Positions 20,311 to 31,360 of a DNA stretch of 64,000 bases are shown here, in pieces; within the stretch, counting starts at the first letter, position 1; every line of letters begins with the position of its first letter. This DNA is from Macrocystis pyrifera. Its lineage: Eukaryota > Sar > Phaeophyceae > Laminariales > Laminariaceae. Below the pieces are notes generated by a model that was not told where the DNA came from, did no database searches, and saw only the letters and a program-made list of their open reading frames with translations. A program made the translations under genes and the position numbers. The DNA lies in the NCBI GenBank assembly GCA_031763025.1, contig JASSKH010000029.1, positions 5,602,362-5,666,361 of the forward strand, given 5' to 3'.

Positions 20311-22700
20311 CCAATACTTTCCTGGGGTTCTGAGGGTGGAGTGCTTTGGCTATACTTGGGCATGAGGTTTGCTTCCGTCGCTACACCATATGACGTATTG
20401 GCTGACGGCTCAGATGTGGTGCCCCTTACACGTTGTCTCACGCCAACTGGTGTCGCGCTCTATTTTTGCAACAGTCAGTTAAGGCTGCTTCAATGGAGTG
20501 ACGCCGATCGTGATGAGCTGCGATTTCGCGACTATAAAGGCGACCAGGCATAAGTGCGGAGCGTCGTTCTACGTACACGGAGTGAGGTTCGAGGCCAGTG
20601 TTCCGAGCATGGCGAAGGTGGCGGAGCCGTTGCTCTTCTGGCACGACTAATGTCCTCCCATGAAGCGCTACCTGATTACGCGCCAATTTCTTGCTGCTGT
20701 TATGGGGGGTAGCAAGAGGGTGGAAATATGGTCAGGCGACGAAAGCGCAGAGTGAGGCAGTTGAAAAGAGGGGGAGTAACCCCAAAGAGTACGCCCTCCA
20801 CTCGCACAGGATCGAATGTGCCTCGACGCTCGCGGCGGGAGGTGGCGCGTTGAAACCAGTCATAAAGCGAGATAGAAGGTGGAAATCCGACGCGTATCAC
20901 GTGTAGACCCGAAGTAACGCGGACGACACGAGACATGTGTCTCATTAACTAGTGACTGGCAAAGGATGCAAATAGAACCAGGCCAAGGTACTGTATGGGG
21001 TAAATATTTGAAGTCTCGGAGTAGCCTCGGTTGTTGGCGGAATACCATGGTGCTGGACCATTGGGGGTCGCAGTCACCCGAGAATTCGTACAGTAGAACC
21101 CAAGCAGTGAAGGGAGGGAGATTCGTTATATGGTGCGGTAGATAAGTCAGCCAGTTGCTCTCCCTCCCACGCCACAGAAAATAATGATAAAGAACAAAAA
21201 TAAAAAGATATAGACACCAAAGGATAGGATTATTCGGGATCGGGAAACGAATGATAGTAATATTGAATTTGTTGCCGTCGAGAGAATTACGCGTTAGTGT
21301 TCATATTCTTTGGCTGAGTACGTATGAGTAGTACGCACCAGGTAGCTCCCTTTGATAGCTGCAGCCGATATTGTTTGGTTGATCGCGCTTGTGGGTATAC
21401 CAAGTGGATACCGCACGAAACGATGCTGGCAGACTGATTGAACACGCGAACAGACAGGGCTGTTGCTTGCAGCTGGACAGCGGTCCATCGCTGGATCAGG
21501 AATTTCGTGAATTCTCCCTCGCACCCTTTTTCGTTCGATGGTGAGGGGATGCAGACGTTTACGAGTATATAAACCGGTAACACTCTCGGTTGTTATGGTA
21601 CAAGCGAGTTTTTATCTACCTTATTTTCTGTTGTTTTTTTAAGTGAAATGCGAGGATTTATGCGATGGTATATCTTTTTCTTGGTGGAAGTACAATGGTG
21701 CTGTACCATTGGGTGTCTCAGTCATACGAGAATGTATACAACAAAGCCCGTATGAAGTTCATCACCAATGTCAAGATTCCCCCACATTCCGTTACCACGG
21801 ACAGCTGTCTCTTGACAGCTGAAACTGCAAACGAACATGCGTAGACAGGGAACCAACGCACCTACGCATCATCACAGACCCCATATGCCCTAAATATGTA
21901 GAGAAAACTCACCGGTTCTTTTCGAATCACGACATGCGGACAGAGCAAAATACTTCTACAGCGTAAATGTATCAAGAAAGCAAGAACAGGGGAGAAAATG
22001 GTTCTGCTCAGCCTTGCTCTGCCTACGACTGCTGCTGCTGCTTTGCTGCTGCTGTACTGGTGTGTGAGTAACTCTGCTCAAGCCTTGACGCTTTCCAGCT
22101 TATATTTTCGAATTTTGTGTTCAGTGTTTTTACCCACATACCGCCAACACTAAAGCTTGTGACTTGACAGCTACGACAGCAAACGTACCATGTATGTTGG
22201 AACGGTTTACCGAGCAAACTCCCATCGTGTTCTCGAGTAATACGAATTTAAACATTGGGGGCGATGTGCATTCCAGGTTCTCGACCAGACCGTCGCATGG
22301 GTATTGTCCCGCGGAGGTCCCACCATTCACCGAGATCGTGGATATCCGTACATGTAACTACACGACTGCTGTCACCCATAATGCTGGACTATTTGTTGAC
22401 GTCAGTAGAGATGTCGTCACCAGTGAAATGCAAGGCTCGTGCTTCCCACACACTCTTCCTCTCCATCATCGTTGATGGTCGTTTCGTGGGATCATCCGTA
22501 CTGACACTACACCAAAACCTGGCGTGTCCTCCTACACGCTACCCTCTGAGAAAGGGAAGCGCCAAAGATGTCGAGTCCAACCCGGGGGTCCTCCCCAATT
22601 TTTATCTCTTTTTTGTTATCACCCAGCATAATATAACAGCAATTTTGTTTTTCTCCGTTTTTGGTCACGTACAGCAATTGTACGGGTGTGGATCCTATGT
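20311..22700. other. Anonymous DNA with fragments of dispersed repeats
   Basis: No gene is recognised. The segment 21038-21200 (ATGGTGCTGGACCATTGGGG, then GTGAAGGGAGGGAGA and GATAAGTCAGCCAGTTGCTC) is repeated in diverged form at 21685-21760 and at 25035-25195. CTG-rich sequence lies at 22028-22060. Small frames here lack family features. Confidence 0.5.
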
Positions 22701-22709
22701 ATTCCATCA

Positions 22710-23147
22710 TACAACAGTACGTGCGCAGAGCTTTGTGGGTGGGTGGGTCTGTTGGTGCGTTGGTCGATGATTCGTGGGTGAGTGTGTAGGTGGGTGGATA
22801 TGTCGGTCGGTTCGTACGCGGGTAAAATCTTTTTTCGTGCATGTGGGTACGTGATATCCCTGTTCGTAATAAAAATTAGAATGCAAACCGTGTCTTTAGA
22901 CGAACAATGTACAAATGTTTCGAAGTAGATATTTTAGTATTCTGTAAGACTGATTAGGGTTCTACCAATAGCGTTTTTTCTTTTAGTGTGGTCACGCATA
23001 TAGCATTTTTTTTTTCATGGTTTACCGTTGTACAGCAGTACTTGGGCAGAGCTTTATGGGTTGGTGAGTCTGTTGGTGGATTCGTCGTTGCTTCGTGGGG
23101 GGTGTGGAGGTGGATAGGTGAGTCGGTCGGCTCTTACGCATGGGTGA
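22710..23147. repeat. Two diverged copies of a 115-bp GT-rich sequence
   Basis: Units at about 22710-22822 and 23031-23147 share GCAGAGCTTT(G/A)TGGGT, GTCTGTTGGTG, TTCGTGGG and GTCGGTCGG in the same order. They are separated by about 210 bp of AT-rich sequence. The GT-rich minus-strand reading gives a Pro/Thr-rich frame of no evident meaning. Confidence 0.8.
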
Positions 23148-23819
23148 GATTATTGCCTACTGAGCTACAGGGGGTGAAAAACCGATCGATTACCCGGCCC
23201 AAGGTAATCCTTTAACACCCTGCCCCCCTCTGAATGCCGGGATCTTTGGAACGTCGGTACGGTATACGACCGTACGTCGACCCACCCGCTTCATTTCAAT
23301 ACCCGGAGAACCAGGGAGATATGTCTCTGGTGAAGCACGTGCGTGGGTTTCTGGTAAAGAAAAGTTCGAAGCGAGATTCGCACCAGTTACCTGCGGACGA
23401 CTCCAACTGTGAGGATAACACCTGCTGAGCTACAGGGGTAAATAACAGATGGAGTACGCAGCCCAGGGAAATACTTCTAACATGGGCAAATGTTTCCTTC
23501 GTGCTTGTGAGTACATAGTACCCCTGTTAATAGTAATAACTATTCAAAATTGGTAATAAGGCGCGTCCTCAAAAATTCCCGCCGTAGTCATATCTGCGAT
23601 GCATCGTGCCGGGTGAACATGGATTATTCCGTATTGTGCTGAACCAACACGAACAAACATTTAGGTCGTTGACCTGTCTAAACTGCGAACAGAATCGTAA
23701 ATCGTAGTCGAACATCGAAATAATTACTAACTGGGCGCTGATCGGTCCCTGGCCCAAAACATGTTCCCGTTCGTTTTCAGGTGCCGAGAAAACGAACGAT
23801 TCAATACAACTCAATGCGG

Positions 23820-23917
23820 TCCGGCGTCCCCGGTGGCTTGGTAGGTGGTCCGCGTGCCTGTCAAGATCAATTTCGTGGGTTCAAGTCCCACCGAGTGCAT
23901 GCTCATAGGGACTTTTT
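23820..23917 (+). ncRNA. tRNA-like (SINE-type) sequence with pol III boxes
   Basis: An internal A box (TGGCTTGGTAGG, 23834-23845) and a perfect B box (GGTTCAAGTCC, 23878-23888) lie 32 bp apart. The B box sits in a perfect T-arm: stem GTGGG/CCCAC around TTCAAGT (23875-23891). Between them CTGTCAA resembles an anticodon loop (GTC, Asp). A T5 pol III terminator follows at 23913-23917. The acceptor and anticodon stems do not pair properly, so this is not a functional tRNA as read: a decayed tRNA gene or the head of a tRNA-derived SINE. Confidence 0.55.
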
Positions 23918-23919
23918 CT

Positions 23920-25325
23920 TGCAAAGAAAATTGATATGCGGAAAGCGCGAAAGCGTGAGTTGGCTACATTCGATGAAAATCGACGAGCAGTGGGAATGCT
24001 GGACCCTATGCGCGACAAAAGCAAATAAAGGCACGTACCGGGGGGGAGAAGGGACGACACCTGTGACCACGGCTTGTCCAGAAGATCGTCGAGGGTAACA
24101 CCTCGTACGAGTGGGCTGGGAAGTAAAAGTGATGGATAAAAAAATAAAATAAAATAAAATAAATGCCAAAATAAAAAAAGTTGACCGCTAGAAATCGAAT
24201 TTCATATTTTTGTTAAATTGAAAATCGAATCGAAAACACGAACAGCAACAATGCATAGCGTCCCACTGGTCATCGCAGCCACGTCGAAACATCACATCAG
24301 GACCGCCGTACACAGCTTCCAACCCACAGCTATAATAGCACGGCAATGCAGCAGAAACACCCCCCCCTCGTAAACAGACAGCAGGCCAACCACGACACCA
24401 ACCCGGACGTTCTCGGGTCTTTGAGTAACGGCGTTCGAGACAAAGCGGATATAGCTTGGCGAACACTGAGGGTGATATGCCCCCCAGAACGAGGTCGGAA
24501 ATTCGTTTCAACACGAAAAACCTGCACCTGACAGGTTTAGTCCAACAGGCAGAGCTTCTCGGAGCAGCAGGTGCCACCACTACGACTTTTGTACCACCTC
24601 TACAGCAGAGCCTCTCCAGCAACACAACAATGACGGCAGTGGCAGTAGGACACACGAGGCCAGCTTCAGCGTCGCTGTACGCTCGCCTTGTCATTCTAAT
24701 CCTTGAACATTTTGTACACGTACTCAATTTTTCCGTGTTTCCTTGTTCCGAAGTCGAACTTCGGCATAATTCGAAGACGAAAAATCTGCACCTAACGTGT
24801 ATGTCTTTTTTTTGTTTTTTTTTTTTTTTTCTAACTGAGCGTGTCGAATGAAGGTGCCACCACTACTACTACTGGGGGACGACAGCTACGGCAGAGATTC
24901 TCCAGCAGCAAAACAGCAGCAGCCGTAGCAGTAGGACACACGAGGCCAGGGTCAGCCTCGCTGCGCGTGTGCCGGCTTAACCCATGAACCCTTTGTACAC
25001 GTACTCGATGTGGTTGTGTTGTTTCTGGTTTCGCACCCATAATAAATTCGTACGAAAGAACCCGGGCAGTGCAGGGAGGGAGACGCTTTTACTGGCAAAG
25101 AGATGTGGGCATGACACAGAGTTGGATGATGCGGTAGATATGTCAGCCAGCTGCTCTGCCTCCCAAGTCGCAGAAAATGATACCAGGTAATAAACAACGC
25201 AATTCCAAAGGTTTTGAAGTCGAAAGATCTGCAACCTGACCAACACGTGTGCAACAGAGCTTGCCGTAGCAGGTGCCACCACAACATCTGCTGTACAACA
25301 TCTACAGCAGATCTTCTCCTGCTTC
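23920..25325. repeat. Family of diverged repeats around GGTGCCACCAC motif
   Basis: Three related segments in tandem order share AAATCTGCACCTGAC or AAGATCTGCAACCTGAC, GCAGGTGCCACCAC, CTACAGCAGA and CAGTAGGACACACGAGGCCAG: about 24511-24731, 24850-25012 and 25223-25325. A further diverged relative lies at about 56235-56270. An (AAAAT)n run lies at 24140-24165 and a T-run at 24818-24829. No gene is called; the frames at 24188-24851 on either strand are readings of the repeat. Confidence 0.6.
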
Positions 25326-26000
25326 TATTACGGGGGTCCATAGTTAATAGGACCAAATTTTGTTAGTAAAAATAGGTAAATATATAGGTTTTTATGCCTA
25401 CCATAGGTCCTATTAACTATGGACCCCCGTAATAGGTACCCTCATCAATAAGAGGGTGGGCCTGACAATACCACCTGCAGCGTGTCCTGGGGACATAGCT
25501 CGAAGGTTCCAGTGGACCGACAGGCACAGTCTGCATACGAACACTCGTAGTGTAAGGTTTCATTGGGTAGAACAGAAAAAACAAACAGAAACCGTCACGT
25601 TTACTATTTTACGGTTGTTGGTCAATTTTTTGAACCATGGCCCAGCCATGTGCCTACAGATGTTGCCGCAGCTTTAGCTCGACCAATTGTGAACGACTTA
25701 CCACCGCACCAGCACGAGAAGGTTTCCTTTGTGTGTGTGCGTGCACAGATCCCGCCGGCACTGGAATAGGTGCTGTGCGTTGGCGGCAGTCAACAAACGT
25801 GCCCGAAAGAAATGTGGAATCACGATGACACACACCCACACCCACACAAACAGAAAATTTCAAAACAAGGAACCCTACCCTCGTTTACGGCTCGTTATGA
25901 ACAGGATTTTTTCCTTGTCAAGTCAAGAAAAAAACGGCTCGCGCTTCGCTCTCACACGCCTCATTATTACGATGTAAACCCGCGTCGTAGGGTTAGTACA
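25215..26000 (+). repeat. Dispersed repeat R2, copy 1 (MITE inserted)
   Basis: Co-linear with 56150-56790. Shared landmarks after the MITE are GGGCCTGACAATACCACCTGCAGC (56: CGGCCCGACAATACAACCGGCAGC), GAACCATGG, TAGCTCGACCA, GAACGACTTAC(C/A)ACCGCACCAGCAC, GTGTGTGCGTG and CTCATTA/CTCATCA. No convincing protein; open frames are not conserved between copies. The MITE at 25326-25434 interrupts this copy only. Confidence 0.75.
25326..25434. repeat. MITE (foldback element), copy 3, perfect 29-bp inverted ends
   Basis: The 29-base left arm (25326-25354, starting TATTACGGGGGTCC) is the exact reverse complement of the right arm (25406-25434, ending GGACCCCCGTAATA). If the outer TA is a target duplication, the element proper is 25328-25432 with 27-bp ends starting TTACGGGGG. 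The 51-bp core is AT-rich. The perfect arms make this the youngest of the three copies in the window. It lies within a dispersed repeat whose other copy (56150-56790) has no MITE. Confidence 0.95.
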
Positions 26001-26225
26001 CTGTATATATATGGACAGACACATAGGTATTCTGTCCTAACGATTTGGGGTTTATACTGCGTCACCGTCGTTGATGCTGTAACACGACGAACCCGAAGGG
26101 AACTCTCCTGTCGAAATCGCGGCCGCGCAACAACTGTATACGACATTAGTTTCCACACCCGAACCGTGATCGTTGCGGGCGTTTCTGCCTCCCCCCGTAT
26201 CGAACCCTCCCCTAATCAACAAGGT
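26000..26225. other. Short unassigned link between repeat R2 and GATCTG element copy B
   Basis: About 225 bp with no similarity that I can see to copy A's left flank, supporting an element edge near 26226. An open frame (25770-26372, plus) runs through it, but spans two unrelated repeats and is not called. Confidence 0.4.
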
Positions 26226-28075
26226 ATAGCCTACAAGGTTCCCGTTCGGGATGTGGGTGGCATGAAATCGGGGGGGTGCGGTAAGTTGAAAAGGGTGACG
26301 CAGGTGAAACCCTTGAGCTTCTGGTTTCAGTATAAATTACACCAGAGTAAAATGAGTCTTGGGTTACACTAGTACTGCTGTAATATTGCTAAAAGCCAAG
26401 ACTAGTAGTCTAGTCTTCCATACTCTCGTATATCTTGGAGTATAGGAGGCATGAACTACTACTGTATTGCTGCCCATTGAAATCGTGGCACCCAGAAGGA
26501 AATTGGCGGGATTTGTACCATCCAGGTATTTATCGCCTGGGTGGGATCTGTATCGTCGATATGTGTATGTGTGATCCTAGATGATGTGAACACCTCCACC
26601 TGGTGGAGTGTGCACCATCTGCATGAACTACACATGTTCATCGAACATCCATTTACCGTGATTATATGATATATAGCCTTGCCTGGGTGGGTGGCTGCAT
26701 GATCTGAAGGATTTGTGCCATCTGCAGGATTGGTACAACGTAGATGTATCACCCTTTTTTACTCGGTGAGGTCTGCATAATCTGAAAGATCTATACGATC
26801 TGCAGGATTTGTATAATGTAGATGTATCACCCATTGTTTGGCGGTGAGATCTGCTTGGTCTTTATGATTGGACTTGCCTGCCGAGTGGGACGAAAATTAT
26901 GCCATGCGTGCATGATGTGGAAGATCTAAATGCATGATCTGAAGGATCCATCATCTTCACACTCCAACTAGTTTGCCTGGGGAAACATGTACGTTCCGTA
27001 TCATTTGCACTTGCGTGACAGGTGGGTTTTGGTTGACGTCAATGGCATGCGCATGTTTAGCCTGAAGGGTTGCAACTTTCATAGATGCGTACCTGTGTAG
27101 AATCTGTGTGATCTGTACAATCAGTACATTTCGACCGGGACGGGATATGTCCGATCTGCCTGATCTGTACATCTTGAGCGTGATAGGATCGGTACGATCT
27201 AATGATCTGCGCATGGTTATCGGTGGGTGATGTTGATCTGCGAGATCTGTATAATCTGCGGGATCCGTATAATCTACCAGAGTGGAATCTGTGTGATCTG
27301 TGTGAGCTGTACACCGGCACAAGGTATGTACAATCTGCATGATAATCACAAATTTATCGGTGGGTCTGCATGATCTGCATGATCTGTATCATCTGCAGCA
27401 TCTGTGTCATCTGCGGTATTTCTGTATGATGTGGAGGATCTGTTAAATCCGGATATTTCACGCTTGTTTACAGCATGTTTAGCCGGGATGGGGTCTGTAT
27501 GAGGTAGATATTTCACAGGTGTCCACCTGAGTGGGATCTGTGTTATCTGTTCATCTTTGCCGGGTGGGGTCTGAATGATCTGCACAATGAGTATGATCGG
27601 CAGGATCTGTATTATCTACCTGAGTGGAATCTGAGTGATGTGTATGATCTATACATCTTAACCGGGATGCGGTCTGTGCGATTTGCAGGATTAATGTGTG
27701 ATTTGGAAGATCTATATAGTATGGATACTTTCACACTTTCTTTCAGCATGTTTAGCCGGGATGGGGTCTGTTTAAGGTATACATTTCACACGTGCGTACC
27801 TGAGTGCTAACTTGCAGGATTTCTTTATGATCTGAAGGATCTGTAAAATCTGAGTACTTCACACTTGTTTACAGAATGTTTAGTTCTATGGGATTTTTTA
27901 TGAGGTAGATATTTCACACGTTTGTACCTGAGTGGGAAGTTGATCTGTGTGGTGTGTATCTATGTGTAATCTGCAGGATCTGTATGATCTGTACACACGT
28001 ATGATCTGAAAGATCTGTGAGATGTACCTTAGTGGAATCTGTTTGATCTGTATGATCTGTTCATCTCGACTGGGT
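26226..28075 (+). mobile_element. GATCTG-repeat element, copy B, left part
   Basis: Matches copy A from about 9245 onward (GTTCGGGATGTGGGTGGCATG, then GGTATTTATCGCCTGGGTGGG, then the GATCTG array). It ends abruptly in TCATCTCGACTGGGT, where copy A continues TCATCTTGACCGGGATGGGG. The missing continuation resumes at 33843 on the far side of the copia element, so the two parts form one element of about 3.3 kb. Confidence 0.85.
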
Positions 28076-28319
28076 TGTTCGTTTGGATCGTTCCAGCAGC
28101 GACGGTTACAAGTTGTAGAGGGTTGCGTATATCATCGCAGGCGTTATTATGAATTGTGCCGTGTGTTCATGAGGAGAGTTTGAGCACTCCGTTCTCTTCT
28201 CGGAGCTATGAGCTAGGCTCCACTCTCCCTTTCCTTCTCTGTCCTCTATTACAACGACTATTAAGAATCTCATCAGACCACGTGGTGGTCAGGGCATCCA
28301 GGCTTGGACCCTGCGAACA
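28076..28319 (+). repeat. 5' LTR of copia element
   Basis: 244 bp, TGTTCGTTTGG to CCCTGCGAACA. Shares ACCACGTGGTGGTCAGGGC and GTTTGAGCACTCCGTT with the 3' LTR. ACCACGTGGT is a 10-bp palindrome kept in both LTRs. Confidence 0.93.
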
Positions 28320-28345
28320 CGCTAGTAACTTGAACGTTTGAGGTC

Positions 28346-28358
28346 TGGTACCAGAAGC
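28346..28358 (+). promoter_or_regulatory. Probable primer-binding site of copia element
   Basis: TGGTACCAGAAGC closely resembles the TGGTATCAGAGC primer site complementary to initiator tRNA-Met, which many copia elements use. It lies 26 bp inside the LTR, farther than the usual few bases. Confidence 0.5.
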
Positions 28359-28379
28359 CGACGATTCCTTCAATGGGAT

Positions 28380-29650
28380 AAGCTCAAGAAGAGCAAGGTT
28401 TTCAGAGTGAAATTGAAGAGCTGAGACGCCAGGTCAAGCTAGCGATGGGGAACAGAAAGGCGTCGATGCTGAACGCCATGAGGTAAATGATGGCCGAGGT
28501 CACGAGGAACAACGGCCGATCGGAGTCCGGCAGCGCTGAGGGTATCGCTGCTGTTGGGCAGATCCCGCTCGGGGCAGTACCCACTGTTGTGAGAGAGACC
28601 CCTGCTGCTGTTGTAGGCATGGCACGGGATATAGAAGCAGAACAAAGAAACAATTTGCGTGAGGGCGCCTCGCCAGATTTGGGAGCAACTGGACGCAGAG
28701 GAACTGCGTTGCCTGTCGAGGTTGGCCCACCGAGGGGCCAGACAGACCAGCATGGGAGGACTGGAGGATGGGGCGAATACCCTGGCGGTGAGCTGGGTCG
28801 TATATTTGATCTGCCTCTTTTGCGCCATTTGGGCTTCAAACACACTTCTGTGCTATCGTTTAGTGGGCTGAAATCTGAGTTCAACCCCTGGACAAGACGC
28901 TCGGTATTGCGCCAAAGGAGTTGGTTTCTTGTCTGCTTTCGTGTCGGATCCACCGCAGTACATTCCCGTAGGGGAGTTAGACACGAAAAACTTGATTCTT
29001 GTCGCTAGGGGGCTTAGCCGCGAAAGTGTGCACCAACATGCACTCGCGTTGAATTTCCCGGCGACAGTCCTCAAATACACGAGCGATAAGAGTATTTGCA
29101 CCGGTGTACCTCGCCGAGGCATGGGACGCTCTACTTGCGTGGTACGGCCCTTAGACGACGAGGGCCAAACCAGACCTCTCTAGACTCTTCTATAGCTTTT
29201 AGATGGCGCCGGGGAGCAACCGGCTCGAAGAGATAGGCAGGATCGAGGATCGTGACGCAGAAATGCACACAGCAGGAAAGTCAGTAGACGACCACATGCT
29301 GTGCACCATGTTTATTGACGATCTGCCTGCCGAATACGAAGTGAAGGCTCGGAACCTGGCATCACGTGACAGCATCGGCCGTGATGACATCATCAACGCT
29401 GTTCGACAAGGGCATCACCGACATTCTGAAAACAGGAAGAAGGGGTCCAACGCTGGCCACGCAGGCCATGCAATGTACGCCGCGGGCGGCGGCGGTGGCG
29501 GTGGCGCGGGAAAGGTGGAGGAAATAGCAGAGAAAAAGGTGGACGACGGGGTCACGGACGAGACGGTAGAGGCACCAACGAGGACGGCCGTGGCTCGGCT
29601 GCGGCTGCTGGTGGCAATTGCAGCAGCGCCAAAGCCACGAGCGGAATTAC
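28380..29650 (+). pseudogene. Copia Gag, N-terminal and central parts, frame-shifted
   Basis: Three successive frames carry it: 28487-28925, 28929-29183 and 29203-29655. The central part reads KSVDDHMLCTMFIDDLPAEY and LASRDSIGRDDIINAVRQ, the helical region before the zinc knuckles in copia Gag. The region then becomes Gly-rich (AAGGGGGGGAGK). Stops at 29006 and 29181 and a shift near 29650 break it. Gag would package the RNA in virus-like particles. The very N-terminal part (to about 28900) is less securely assigned. Confidence 0.7.
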
Positions 29651-29654
29651 TCTA

Positions 29655-29978
29655 GTGGGCAGGTGTCATAGGTGTGGCAAGAAGGGCCATTGGAAGCGCG
29701 AGTGCACGGCGAAGCTATGCAGCCGATGCCAAGGACGTGGGTACTCTGCCGATGCCTGTCCCACGTCCATGGATCGATGCAGTCGATGCGACGGGCGGGG
29801 GCACGCTGCTGATGTCTGCCTCTCATCGACTAGAGAAGCTGTCATGGCGGTGACGAGCAAGCTGGGACAGGAAACGATGACCAAGAAAAAGGTACGGTCC
29901 ACGCGTCAGCGTTCAAGGCCGAAGAGACAGGCAAGTACAGCGATGGTTCGGGGGAAAGGAAGTCTTCTTGGCAGGTAA
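29655..29978 (+). pseudogene. Copia Gag zinc knuckles (three CCHC-type units)
   Basis: Three successive units follow the C-x2-C-x4-H-x4-C spacing: CHRCGKKGHWKREC, CSRCQGRGYSADAC and CSRCDGRGHAADVC. The middle one has Tyr in place of His, so only two are complete. This is nucleic-acid-binding Gag sequence. The frame runs to 29976 but loses sense after about 29850. Confidence 0.9.
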
Positions 29979-30610
29979 GAAACGAGGCCTTGATATGCGA
30001 TAGTGGTGAGTCTACTCACATGACGGCCTCCGCAGACTGCATGATAAACTATAGAGAATGAAAATTGACTTTCCGAATCGCTGACGGATCCACTCGATCG
30101 ATCGAAGGTTACGGTGACGTGAGCGTTGTCTTTCGGTCCAGAAACGGTCCCGTGCAATTGCTGCTTACGAACGTTGCGCACGTGCCTGATCTCCGCTCCC
30201 ACATATTTTCCCTGCCTATTCTCGTCAAAAATGCCCATACTTTCGAAGGGTTCCCCCCGCGAGTTGTAGTCAGGCTCAAGTCTGAGCATCCAATCGTGTT
30301 TCCATTGAGTGAGACCCTCCACAGCCTGTGCGGCTACCGGATCGACCGCAGTTGTTGGGAAATGCCTGTGCTGTACTCGCCCCGGGGCGACTACCCAACA
30401 CGTCTTCGATTAACATCAACGATTTCCACTGCGCGGCTGGACACTCCCACGAGGTACTACTTCGCAAGACCGCGGAGAAGCAAGTAATTGTCTTCGAGGG
30501 AGAGCTGCTGGAGTGCAAAGGCTGCTCCATGGCGAAGAGTCTCCGAAAAGGAATCAAGCAGTCCACACATACACGAGCAGATAAGAAGCTCGGAGGGGTT
30601 TGATGGATTT
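29979..30610 (+). pseudogene. Copia protease and Gag-pre-integrase region, broken
   Basis: The protease active site reads CDSGESTHMT (Asp codon at 29999), where copia elements usually have CDSGAS or CDSGAT. The Ala to Glu change next to the catalytic triplet would probably inactivate it. The frame continues (after a stop at about 30057) with FRIADGSTRSIEGYGDV, LTNVAHVPDLRSHIFSLPIL and a pre-integrase segment NDFHCAAGHSHEVLLRKTA then LLECKGCSMAKSLRKG (30328-30603 frame). It ends with a stop at 30601. At least two frame changes occur between the parts. Confidence 0.9.
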
Positions 30611-31360
30611 TAGTGGAATAAAGGTGGTAGAGTCTCTCGGGCGGAAGCGCTATACTCGCATCGTGCGTGACGATTTTTGACGGCACACGTGGATGTATTT
30701 TATGCGTCACACGTCGGACGCCGCGGAATTGTTTAAGCAGTTCGTTGCGGATTCTCGTGCAGACGGTGTGCCTACTACGGTGGTAATCGTCCGATCTGAT
30801 GGGGGTGATGAATTCCGCGTTTAGAGTTTGGCGACCTGTGTAGATCACGAGGAATTCACGACGGCCGACAGTCCCCAATTCAATGGAGTAGAAGAGCGCG
30901 CGCTAGGTTTGATTGAGACGGCCGCAAAGGCGGGCCAAATGCAGGCTGAAGACCTTTTTCCTGGCGCGAAACTCCCGATCACTACGTCGTTGAGAGCGGA
31001 AGCGTCCTACTGGGAGTGTGACGCTTTGACCCGCACAGCAGCAAGAGCTAACCCTGAGAGCAAGTCGCCGCATGAGATGTGGCGTGGTATGCCCCCCCCC
31101 GGTAGTACTACTACCCTTCCTCAAGTCTGGCTAGTGCAAGGTGAAGAGGGAAAGCAAGGCACAGTCAAGAGCGCAAGAGTATTTTTTATTTGGCCCTGCA
31201 CCTAACTACCCCCGAGACTCAGTACGATTATTGACCCGGAAACGCACTGTGCTAGTCACGCGCAATGTCACCTGGCAACGTGTGTCGTCTGCACCACCTG
31301 TACCGAGGAAAATGACTCCCTGTCTGCGGAAAGGGAGTGGTCAGAGGCAGACGAGGTGAG
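30610..31360 (+). pseudogene. Copia integrase core and C-terminal part, broken
   Basis: After the stop at 30601, the core can be read through several stops: YTRIVRDDF, TWMYFMRHTSDAAELFKQF, VVIVRSDGGDEF (second catalytic Asp), then EFTTADSPQFNGVEERALGL with the catalytic Glu. The third frame segment (30828-31205) holds ESKSPHEMWRGMPPP. The last part (31141-31359) contains LARSRTR-like sequence and RNVTWQRV. Integrase would insert the cDNA. Stops near 30677 and 30822 prevent expression. Confidence 0.88.

Noticed and set aside
25770..26372. Plus-strand frame of 200 codons
   Set aside because: It spans repeat R2 and the left end of GATCTG element B, so it joins unrelated sequences, and the frame is broken in the second copy of R2.
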